From Lachnospiraceae bacterium (GTDB lineage Bacteria > Bacillota > Clostridia > Lachnospirales > Lachnospiraceae), in assembly GCA_017618195.1 (NCBI GenBank), contig JAFZUW010000067.1, positions 85,938 through 149,937 on the forward strand: a stretch of DNA of 64,000 bases, given 5' to 3'. Below, one piece after another: positions 7,968 through 15,443 of the stretch. The notes under the pieces were generated by a model. The model made no database searches. It saw only the letters and a program-made list of their open reading frames with translations, and had not been told where the DNA came from. Within the stretch, counting starts at the first letter, position 1, and each line of letters opens with the position of its first letter. The position numbers and the translations under genes are program-made.

Positions 7968-9614
7968 ATGGCTAAGTCGTTCTATCAAAAGCTGAAAATT
8001 TTATACCTTCTTAAGATTCTTTGGGAAGAAACCGATGACAGTCACAGCCTGTCCATGGAGGAGATCATCCGAAGACTCGGATCGTTCGGTATCGAAGCCG
8101 AGCGGAAGAGCATCTACGATGATTTTGCCATGCTGGAGCAGTTCGGATATGAGATTTTTAAAGAGAAATCCGGACGAACCACCGGTTATTCCCTCGGCAA
8201 TCGTGATTTCTCGGTCGGGGAGCTGAAACTGCTTGTAGATGCGGTACAGTCTTCCCGATTTTTAACGAAGAAAAGGTCCGAAGAACTGTCCGGCAAGCTT
8301 GAGAAGATGCTGAGCCGGTATGAGGCTTCGCTTCTTAAGAGGCAGGTCCGCGTCGCTGGGCGCGTGAAAATGATGAACGAGAACATCTTCATCAACATCG
8401 ACTTGATTTATTCGGCGATTGCGTCGGACCGCGCGATCTCGTTTGAATATCTCGAGTGGGACATGAACCGGAAACTCGTGCTTCGAAAGGACGGAAACAA
8501 GGAGCGGATCAGTCCGTGGGCGCTTGTCTGGGACAATGAGTTCTATTATCTGGTCGCATACGATCCCGGGCGGAGCGGGTTACGGCATTACCGCGTCGAT
8601 AAGATGCGGAGCATCCGCGTTTTAGAGGAAGCAAGAGAAGGTCTTTCCGCGTTTGAGGAGTCTGAAGCGGAGACCTATGTGGAGCAGCGCTTTTCGATGT
8701 TCTCGGGCGAGAAACGCGTAGTTGTCGCGGAATGCGGACACGCAAACCTCGGACCGTTTATCGACCGTTTCGGCGAAGATATTTCAATCCGTAAGGAAGG
8801 AGACCGTTACCGCCTTCGGTTTCATGTAGCGGTAACCGACGTATTTTTCGGCTGGATTGCCGGACTCGGAGAGGACGTTCGTCTGATCGAACCGAGAGAA
8901 GTGAGGGAAGACATGGCGATGTATGCCGCTGACTTATTACAAAGACATGAAAAAAAGGACGTTCGCGCGGTCGTATTTGACCTCGGAAACGTGCTTGTTG
9001 ATTTCCGCTATGACGCATATATGAAGGAAATCGGATTTGCGGAAGAAACGGCACGGTTCTTTAGGGAAAATATCATTCTTTCGAAGCTCTGGCAGAGGAT
9101 GGACCGCGGCGTGATCACGATGGGCGAAGCGTGTGAGCTGATGGTTTCGGACTATCCGGATTACGAAAAGGAGATTCGTCATTTCTTTGAACGGATTGTC
9201 GGGATCATCAAGCCGTACGATGACTCCGAGGGACTTGTAAAACATCTGCGGGAAGCGGGGTATGAAGTGTATATCCTTTCAAATTATCCCGACGAGCTTT
9301 ATGAGATGCACTGCGATTCGTTCGCTTTTCTGAAGGATGTGAACGGTGCCGTGATTTCGGCATACGAAAAGACCGCAAAACCCGATGAGGATATTTATCG
9401 GATCCTTCTTTCGAGATACGGTCTTAATGCTTCGGAATGTGTTTTCTTGGATGACCGGACGGATAATATCGAAACGGCCGAAAATCTAGGCATCCGGGGT
9501 ATTATCGTAAATCATCGTGAGGAAGCCTTCCGGTCGCTTTTCAAGTATCTTGCGGTCTGCGGGAAGTACGGTGAACCCGCAAGCCTTGGCGAGGGCAACG
9601 GAAGCGGTATTTGA
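7968..9614 (+). CDS. WYL-domain transcriptional regulator fused to HAD phosphatase
   Basis: A 548-residue two-part protein. Residues 1-~75 form a helix-turn-helix like the HTH_11 domain of YafY regulators; ~150-220 is a WYL ligand-binding domain (RISPWALVWDNEFYYLVAYD, HYRVDKM); ~225-320 the usual C-terminal extension. From ~326 a HAD hydrolase of the YihX/HAD-IA type follows, with motif I VVFDLGNVLVDF, motif II ILSNYPDE, a lysine in AYEKTAKP, and motif IV FLDDRTDN. Separate WYL regulators and HAD phosphatases are both common; the single-chain fusion is unusual. It suggests a regulator whose ligand may be a sugar phosphate or nucleotide that the attached phosphatase also handles. Starts 9 nt after the previous gene. 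Confidence 0.85.
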   Translation: MAKSFYQKLKILYLLKILWEETDDSHSLSMEEIIRRLGSFGIEAERKSIYDDFAMLEQFGYEIFKEKSGRTTGYSLGNRDFSVGELKLLVDAVQSSRFLTKKRSEELSGKLEKMLSRYEASLLKRQVRVAGRVKMMNENIFINIDLIYSAIASDRAISFEYLEWDMNRKLVLRKDGNKERISPWALVWDNEFYYLVAYDPGRSGLRHYRVDKMRSIRVLEEAREGLSAFEESEAETYVEQRFSMFSGEKRVVVAECGHANLGPFIDRFGEDISIRKEGDRYRLRFHVAVTDVFFGWIAGLGEDVRLIEPREVREDMAMYAADLLQRHEKKDVRAVVFDLGNVLVDFRYDAYMKEIGFAEETARFFRENIILSKLWQRMDRGVITMGEACELMVSDYPDYEKEIRHFFERIVGIIKPYDDSEGLVKHLREAGYEVYILSNYPDELYEMHCDSFAFLKDVNGAVISAYEKTAKPDEDIYRILLSRYGLNASECVFLDDRTDNIETAENLGIRGIIVNHREEAFRSLFKYLAVCGKYGEPASLGEGNGSGI

Positions 9615-10316
9615 ACGGTGAATGACCGCAAGCAGCGGAATGTTTCCGATGCGCGGAAGCGTTCTTGCAAGAAAAGCCTTAACGGCTTCTGTTCCGATTC
9701 CTTTACCGCGGTGTTCGGGCAGAATATAGTAGGAGAGGTTGTAAGCTTCTTCGCAAAGTTCGGACGGTTCAACGGCAATGCGTCCGAGGATTTCATCGGT
9801 ATCCTTGGCGGTAAATACGACGAGCGACAGGTCCGAATTAAGCCGCTGTAAAAGAATTTCATGCCGGTAATCCGCATGAAGGTCTTCTTCGCTTAAGTTC
9901 TTAAGACGTTCGGGAAGGAGATAAGGCTCATCCTTCATCGTTTTATAAAGGTCTTTGAAGTCTTCGTAGCCGGGAATATAGAAATCAAAATTACCTGAGA
10001 AGAACGCAAGATGTCTTTGCTCGGTCAGATAGTCGGCAATTTCCGTTAAGTCTTCCGCATAGACGTCGCTTAGATCCGTTACGCACTCGGCTGCCCCGGG
10101 ACGGATCCCGTCGTGCTCGTAGCCGATCGTGAGACCGCCTGCTACTGACCAGGCTTTCAGAACCTCCGCATCGTCGGAGATTAAGATTTCGCCTGCTTCG
10201 GGCTTCCGCTTCGGATCGTACGGATAGACGAGAATCTCTCCGTCGGCCGCATTCTCAAGGAATGCGGGAACTTCTTCGTTGTCCGGATCAAGAAAATGAT
10301 AATATAAATGCAGCAT
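9486..10316 (-). CDS. GNAT-family N-acetyltransferase
   Basis: A 276-residue protein whose C-terminal ~140 residues are a GNAT domain: acetyl-CoA pyrophosphate loop EHRGKGIGTEAVKAF and the following HRSNTASVALAKACGF helix with Asn and the 'sxal..k.GF' signature. The first ~130 residues are unlike the domain and may position the substrate, which cannot be named. The start at 10316 has AAGGAGG 6-12 nt upstream; a longer reading frame to 10409 is rejected. Its last 129 nt overlap the end of the WYL-HAD gene on the opposite strand, and both overlapping parts code for conserved family segments. Confidence 0.85.
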   Translation of the reverse strand: MLHLYYHFLDPDNEEVPAFLENAADGEILVYPYDPKRKPEAGEILISDDAEVLKAWSVAGGLTIGYEHDGIRPGAAECVTDLSDVYAEDLTEIADYLTEQRHLAFFSGNFDFYIPGYEDFKDLYKTMKDEPYLLPERLKNLSEEDLHADYRHEILLQRLNSDLSLVVFTAKDTDEILGRIAVEPSELCEEAYNLSYYILPEHRGKGIGTEAVKAFLARTLPRIGNIPLLAVIHRSNTASVALAKACGFTVLPADRKILEKRPEGFLTMIYDNTPDA

Positions 10317-10423
10317 AAAAGCCTCCTTAAAAAAACGCGGGCGGTTGAAAGCGGTTGCCCGCCGCCGCAACATAGCGTAGCACATTTTCCGCGGGCGGAC
10401 AAGGAGCAAAGGAAAGGAATCGT

Positions 10424-10951
10424 ATGGAAATCGAAAAGAAATTCTTACTGTCCGGGCTTCCGGAGTATTTCGACCGCTATGAAAAGCTTGAGATGGAGCA
10501 GGGGTATCTGATCACGCAGGGCTGTACGCTCCGCATACGAAGAGCCAATGACTGCTGCTTTCTTACTTTGAAGCAGAAAGACCCTTCGAAGGCGGTTGCC
10601 GGAATCATCATCAACGAAGAGGTCGAAAGCGAAATCCCGCGGGCTTCTTATGAGGCTTTGAAGCAGCTTGTAAAAGGCGGTTTTATCAGTAAAACCCGCA
10701 CGCTTATCCCTTATCTTAATCATACGATCGAAGTGGACGAGTTCCACGGAGACCTTCAGGGACTGATCTTTGCTGAGATTGAGTATACCGATGCGGACGA
10801 TGCGCTGCACCTACCGATTCCGACATGGTTTTCAAAGGATGTTTCGAACGACCGGAGATTCCGGAATACGAACCTTTCCGAAATGGACGAAGAGGAGATT
10901 GAAGCATTTCTTGACGAAATCGGAAAGATTGCTTTGGTTATTGAGGAATAA
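10424..10951 (+). CDS. CYTH-domain triphosphatase-like protein
   Basis: Residues 2-7 are the EIEKKF (ExExK) signature of the CYTH/triphosphate tunnel family, followed by LRIRR, FLTLKQK, EVESEIP and EVDEFHGDLQGLIFAEIEY, the charged strands that line the tunnel. Members hydrolyse inorganic triphosphate or make cAMP; in Firmicutes the triphosphatase role is the more likely. 175 residues is typical. AAAGGAAAGGA lies just upstream. Divergent from the GNAT gene and followed by a terminator. Confidence 0.88.
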   Translation: MEIEKKFLLSGLPEYFDRYEKLEMEQGYLITQGCTLRIRRANDCCFLTLKQKDPSKAVAGIIINEEVESEIPRASYEALKQLVKGGFISKTRTLIPYLNHTIEVDEFHGDLQGLIFAEIEYTDADDALHLPIPTWFSKDVSNDRRFRNTNLSEMDEEEIEAFLDEIGKIALVIEE

Positions 10952-11013
10952 AACATTACGATTTGACTGATTATAACAGTTATTTTATGCACATTTTCCG
11001 CTGAGAAAAGAAA

Positions 11014-11056
11014 CAGCGCCGTTTGTGACAAAGCAGGTTACAGACGGCGCTTTACT
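11014..11056 (+). terminator. terminator after the CYTH gene
   Basis: AGCGCCGTTTGTGAC (11014-11028) pairs with GTTACAGACGGCGCT over 15 bp with two G-U pairs, then TTTACTT. The -35 box of the next promoter overlaps the T tail. Confidence 0.75.
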
Positions 11057-11080
11057 TGTAAAAACGGCATCCGATATAAT
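11051..11080 (+). promoter_or_regulatory. sigma-A promoter of the MinD-like gene
   Basis: TTTACT, 18 nt, TATAAT, followed 35 nt later by the start of the 11115 gene. Confidence 0.65.
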
Positions 11081-11114
11081 GTGACCCTACTATCCTTTGG
11101 AGGTGAGTTGGGGT

Positions 11115-12023
11115 ATGATTGTATCATTTTGGTCACCGGTAAGGAATGAGTATGTCAGCTGTCTCGGGGTGTTGACAGCGATGACCGGGTGCAGGAACTT
11201 CCTGTGCAAGGTCGTGATGGCGGAAAATTATATCGGACTTGACAACATCGGCCATTGTCTGTTCGGGGACACCTACAACCGGATGCGAAAGGACTATGAC
11301 CGGTACCAATCGGGGTATTACGAACGGGGGGATTCCTTCCTGAAGTTTTTAAAGAAACGGACGGGAAAAGCGGTTTCAATGGGGAGAACGCTTGAAATCA
11401 TGGAGGACCATCTGTATTACCTGCCTTTGAACCAGTGCCTCAGAAGCGACATATACGAGTACAGCTTCGAGCGGGAATTTCCGGACATACGGGATTACTG
11501 TGCGGCACATTTTGATTTTCTGTTTCTGAATACGGCTAGTCAGGGGAATCTCAGTACGAAGACGCTTCTTGCAGTCTGTGATCTGGCCGTTATCTGTCTG
11601 CCCGCCGCCGAGTGGGTGTTCGAACTTCTGTTAGAGCGGTATTCATCGCTTCTTCCCAAAGCATTGATCGTATTCTGCGGGGATCCGGATTCCGGGTTCT
11701 TAAGAAGAATGCGCAAAAAACATCCGAAATATCGGGACAGTATGTTCTACGTACCCGTAACGGATGATTTGAAGGAGGCCGTCCGGATCGGCAGGGTGTT
11801 TGATTTTGCCTGTACGGACAGGGCGTTGAACGAATGCAACGAAAAACTGATGCATCAGATCGGGTACCTGGCATTTTCCGTGATGAGAAGAAAGAAGAAT
11901 GAGGAAAAGCTCCGTTATGAAGACATGCGCGCACTGTTTGCGGAACGGAATTCCGATCCGTTCGCAAAACAATACAGCCTCCCGGCGGCCAGGTCATATG
12001 TCGCTGAACGGGAGACTGTATAA
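11115..12023 (+). CDS. MinD/CpaE-like protein lacking Walker A (degenerate)
   Basis: A 302-residue protein with a weak resemblance to the MinD/ParA fold. It opens with MIVSFWSPVRNEYVSCLGVL, the place where related ATPases have a first strand and a glycine-lysine-threonine loop; that loop is not recognisable, with no GKS/T. Later segments FDFLFLNTASQ, AVICLPAAEWVFELLLER and ALIVFCGDPDSG look like the Walker A'/B strands and the 'N.yd' guanine-side region. I infer a non-hydrolysing member, or an unrelated Rossmann-like protein. The start is fixed by GGAGGTGAG 7 nt upstream of 11115. It is alone between a terminator and convergent degV; no pilus or division genes are adjacent. Confidence 0.5.
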   Translation: MIVSFWSPVRNEYVSCLGVLTAMTGCRNFLCKVVMAENYIGLDNIGHCLFGDTYNRMRKDYDRYQSGYYERGDSFLKFLKKRTGKAVSMGRTLEIMEDHLYYLPLNQCLRSDIYEYSFEREFPDIRDYCAAHFDFLFLNTASQGNLSTKTLLAVCDLAVICLPAAEWVFELLLERYSSLLPKALIVFCGDPDSGFLRRMRKKHPKYRDSMFYVPVTDDLKEAVRIGRVFDFACTDRALNECNEKLMHQIGYLAFSVMRRKKNEEKLRYEDMRALFAERNSDPFAKQYSLPAARSYVAERETV

Positions 12024-12041
12024 TTGCAGATTGATAATTGA

Positions 12042-12908
12042 TTATCTTGTTTCGCCGAAATAGAAGAGGGCAAGTGTTCCGGGACCTGCATGGGAACCGA
12101 TGACCGGACCGATCTCTCCGTACATGATCTCGGTAATGCCGAAGCGCTTTGTTACGAGGTCGCCGACAAATTTCGCGTCCTCGATGCAGTCCGCATGGGA
12201 GATGAATACGCGGCTGTTATGATAATTTCCGACGGTTTCTTCCATTTTGTCCACAAGGCTTGTGAGAGCCTTCTTGCGGCCTCGTACGTTAAAGAGCGAT
12301 ACGAGATGGCCTTCATTATCGGTATGAAGAACCGGCTTTACGTTAATGAGCGTTCCCAGAATGGCTGTAGCGCGGCTGATGCGTCCGCCGTTCTTTAAGT
12401 ATTTCAGATCGTCCACGGTGAATATGTGGCAGACATGGAGCTTGTTCTCTTCGAGCCATGCGGTAAGCTCGTCGATTCCCATTCCTTCCTTTCTCTTACG
12501 TACGGCTGCGTCTACGAACAGACCCTGTCCGAGAGAAGCGCAAAGGGAATCCACAACGTTAATCTTGCGGTCCGGATATTCCTCCTTCAGCATTCCGGCT
12601 GCGATCTGCGCATTGTTGCAGGAACTGCTTAATCCGGAGGAAAATGCGATGTGCAGAACATCCTTTCCCGCATCAAGCGCCTCACGGAATTTCTTTATTA
12701 CGGTATCGATGTTGCTGGCCATCGTCTTCGGAAGAGCATTGCCCCGCATACGATCGTAAAAATCTTTTAAATCGACATTCTCGCTTTCGCCGAGAATGTT
12801 TACACCGTCAAATGTGAATGTTAACGGGATTACGGTAACGTCGTGATCGGTGGTGTACCATACCGGAAGGTCACTTGTGGACTCGGTTGAAATGACGTAA
12901 TCGGACAT
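12042..12908 (-). CDS. DegV family fatty-acid-binding protein
   Basis: A 288-residue DegV (FakB-type) protein: N-terminal ISTESTSDLP, TMASNIDTVIKKFREAL, FSSGLSSSCNNAQIAA, SLCASLGQGLFV, DDLKYLKNGGRIS and the C-terminal GPVIGSHAGPGTLALFYFG are all family blocks. Such proteins bind a fatty acid and hand it to the kinase FakA for phosphorylation; no fakA is in the window. AGGAGG sits 6 nt before the start. A nested palindrome lies between its promoter and start, suggesting control by a lipid- or redox-responsive factor (inference). Confidence 0.92.
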   Translation of the reverse strand: MSDYVISTESTSDLPVWYTTDHDVTVIPLTFTFDGVNILGESENVDLKDFYDRMRGNALPKTMASNIDTVIKKFREALDAGKDVLHIAFSSGLSSSCNNAQIAAGMLKEEYPDRKINVVDSLCASLGQGLFVDAAVRKRKEGMGIDELTAWLEENKLHVCHIFTVDDLKYLKNGGRISRATAILGTLINVKPVLHTDNEGHLVSLFNVRGRKKALTSLVDKMEETVGNYHNSRVFISHADCIEDAKFVGDLVTKRFGITEIMYGEIGPVIGSHAGPGTLALFYFGETR

Positions 12909-12947
12909 GAAAACCTCCTAATAAGGAAATGATAAACTGAACATCGT

Positions 12948-12981
12948 GTTTTGAAAAAACATTGAATGTAGTTTTCAAAAC
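12948..12981. promoter_or_regulatory. nested inverted repeat in the degV leader
   Basis: GTTTTGAAAA (12948-12957) and TTTTCAAAAC (12972-12981) are perfect 10-bp arms; a second palindrome CATTGAATG (12960-12968) sits in the middle. It lies just after the -10 box of the degV promoter, where a repressor or an RNA hairpin could act. Confidence 0.6.
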
Positions 12982-12988
12982 CACATAC

Positions 12989-13017
12989 ATATTAGCATAT
13001 TAATACGAAACAAGCAA
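12989..13017 (-). promoter_or_regulatory. sigma-A promoter of degV
   Basis: On the minus strand TTGCTT, 17 nt, TAATAT, about 80 nt before the degV start. Confidence 0.65.
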
Positions 13018-13066
13018 GGGTAAATTTCGAAAGTAAAAATATTGCGACATTATATGTAAAAAATCC

Positions 13067-13095
13067 TTTTCACTGCGGGCGTTCTGTGTTATAAT
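13067..13095 (+). promoter_or_regulatory. sigma-A promoter of secDF-recJ
   Basis: TTTTCA, 17 nt, TATAAT preceded by TGT (extended -10), 65 nt before the secDF start. Confidence 0.7.
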
Positions 13096-13160
13096 GTTTG
13101 GCAGTCAGTGCATTTTTATGCCCCCGCATAAGATGCATAGGTTAAGAGAGGGATGTGAAC

Positions 13161-15416
13161 ATGAAAGAAAGAAGTTCCAAAAAAGCCGGAATACTCGGTC
13201 TCCTTGCGATTATCGCATTACTTGCAGGACTGGGTGTCTGGATGTTCTTCAGTTTTCAGTACGAGTTCGGATTTCGTCCGCAGGAAATCAAAAGAGGTCT
13301 GGACTTAAGCGGCGGTGTCAGCATCACATATGAGGCGGCCGACAAGGCAAATGTGACCGACCAGCAGATGGCTGACGCGCTTTCCAAACTCCAGAAGAGA
13401 GCCGAAGCGTTCTCCACGGAGAGCAACGTATATCTGGAAGGCAGCTATCGTATCAATGTAGATATTCCGGGTGCCAAGAACGCTCAGGAAGTTCTGGAGT
13501 CGCTTGGTTCCGCCGGCAGCATTTACTTTATTTATGCCGTTGACGCCAACGGAACGACCAACGTTACCACGGATGCAGACGGCAACTACATTCTTGCAAG
13601 AAGCCTTGAGGACATTATCAAGGACGGTGATGCTCCGATTGACGGAAGCATGATCCACAGAGCCGAAGGCGTTGCGATTAAGGAAGACACCGGAGCAATC
13701 AACAATATCGTTTCGCTTGAGTTTACTTCAGCCGGAAGCGGCGCATTTGCCAACGCAACCCGGTGGTGCTCGACGCAGTCCGGTATGGCAAACTGCCTCG
13801 CAATCGTTTATGATAACGAAGTTGTAAGCTGCCCGATGGTTCGTTCCGAGATTACAGCAGGTAAGGCACAGGTCGAAGGTATGGACGATCTGGAAGAGGC
13901 GCAGAAGCTTGCGACCTTCATCCGTATCGGTGCACTTCCGATCGAGATGATGCCGATCCGTTCCAACATCGTAGGCGCTACGCTCGGAAGCAGAGCGCTT
14001 GAGACAAGTTTGATCGCAGGCCTGATTGGTTTCGCACTTGTATGCCTGTTCATGATCATCATTTACCGTCTCCCCGGTTTTGCAGCCGCATTGAGCCTTG
14101 TATTCTATATGGGAATCATGGTTGCCCTTCTGCTGCTGTTCGAGGTTACGCTGACATTGCCCGGTATCGCCGGTATCATTCTGTCAGTCGGTATGGCGGT
14201 TGACGCGAACGTCATTATATTCACGCGTATCCGTGAGGAGCTTGCAACCGGCAAGACGGTTCGTTCCTCCATTCAGATCGGTTTCAATAAGGCTACGTCC
14301 GCTATCGTTGACGGTAACGTAACGACATTGATCGCAGCTCTTGTATTGTATTTCCTCGGATCCGGCGTGATCAAGGGATTTGCCATTACGCTCGGCATCG
14401 GTATTGTCGTATCCATGTTCAGCGGACTGGTTATCACCCGTCTCATCATGAAGTGCTTCTACGACCTCGGCGCAAAGAAGCCCGGCCTTTACGGCGTTGC
14501 CAAGAAGATGCATACCCTTCATGTTGTTGAGAACTGGGTTAAGTACGTTGTTCTTTCCGGAGCAATGATTGTTGTCTGCATCGTAATGCTGTTCGTGAAC
14601 AGCTCGAAGATCGGCAACATTTTGAATTACGGTCTTGATTTCGTCGGCGGTTCGTCCGTTCAGGTTACTTTTGAAGGCTCCGTACCCTCAAGAAGCGAAG
14701 TTGAGGTGCTTGTTCAGAGCGCAATCAACGAGACCTGTTCCGTTTCCGAAGTTAAGGGTGAGAACGCAATCATCATTAAGACCAAGGCATTCCTTGAGGA
14801 CGAAGGCAAGCTGAACGACCTCAAGCAGGCATTTATGGACAAATACGGCGTTGCGGAAGGCAGCATCGAGACCGAGACCATCAGCGGAAGCGTTTCCGAC
14901 GAGATGAAGAGCGATGCTGTTAAGGCGGTTATCATCGCGACGATCTGCATGCTGATTTATATCTGGATCCGGTTTAAGAACCTTGCCTTTGCTTCCAGTG
15001 CCGTTATCGCATTGGTTCACGACGTACTTGTCGTTCTCGGCGTTTATGCATTGTTCCGCATTACGGTTGATACTTCGTTCATCGCTTGTATGCTTACCCT
15101 TGTAGGTTACAGTATCAACGCCACGATCGTTATCTTTGACCGTATCCGTGAGAACCTTGCAACGACGAGTGCGAAGCGCGATCTGAAGGAAGTTGTTAAC
15201 CGCAGTATTTCCGAGACGTTCACAAGAAGTATCAATACTTCCGTAACGACACTGCTTACGGTAGTCGTTCTGATCATCCTCGGTGTTGAGTCCATCCGCG
15301 TATTTGCAATCCCGCTTGCAATCGGTTTGGTATGCGGAACTTACTCGTCTATCTGCATTACCGGTTCCCTTTGGTATTTCTTTAAGACGAAGGTCGGCAA
15401 TAAAAAGAAGGCGTGA
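13161..15416 (+). CDS. secDF: protein translocase subunit SecDF (fusion)
   Basis: One 751-residue chain joins SecD (~1-440) and SecF (~450-751), membrane partners of SecYEG that use the ion gradient to pull proteins out. Each half has an N-terminal helix, a large extracellular domain and a cluster of helices: GLDLSGGVSITYE opens the SecD half, and GLDFVGGSSVQVTFEG the SecF half. The conserved helix segments (GMAVDANVIIFTRIREE; GYSINATIVIFDRIREN) are present in both. The ATG at 13161 is preferred to the GTG six bases earlier since GAGAGGG is 8 nt before it. RecJ follows 27 nt later, a gene order common in Clostridia. Export capacity is relevant to the giant secreted proteins nearby. Confidence 0.95.
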   Translation: MKERSSKKAGILGLLAIIALLAGLGVWMFFSFQYEFGFRPQEIKRGLDLSGGVSITYEAADKANVTDQQMADALSKLQKRAEAFSTESNVYLEGSYRINVDIPGAKNAQEVLESLGSAGSIYFIYAVDANGTTNVTTDADGNYILARSLEDIIKDGDAPIDGSMIHRAEGVAIKEDTGAINNIVSLEFTSAGSGAFANATRWCSTQSGMANCLAIVYDNEVVSCPMVRSEITAGKAQVEGMDDLEEAQKLATFIRIGALPIEMMPIRSNIVGATLGSRALETSLIAGLIGFALVCLFMIIIYRLPGFAAALSLVFYMGIMVALLLLFEVTLTLPGIAGIILSVGMAVDANVIIFTRIREELATGKTVRSSIQIGFNKATSAIVDGNVTTLIAALVLYFLGSGVIKGFAITLGIGIVVSMFSGLVITRLIMKCFYDLGAKKPGLYGVAKKMHTLHVVENWVKYVVLSGAMIVVCIVMLFVNSSKIGNILNYGLDFVGGSSVQVTFEGSVPSRSEVEVLVQSAINETCSVSEVKGENAIIIKTKAFLEDEGKLNDLKQAFMDKYGVAEGSIETETISGSVSDEMKSDAVKAVIIATICMLIYIWIRFKNLAFASSAVIALVHDVLVVLGVYALFRITVDTSFIACMLTLVGYSINATIVIFDRIRENLATTSAKRDLKEVVNRSISETFTRSINTSVTTLLTVVVLIILGVESIRVFAIPLAIGLVCGTYSSICITGSLWYFFKTKVGNKKKA

Positions 15417-15443
15417 TCTGCGGATTGCGATTCGGAATACGGA

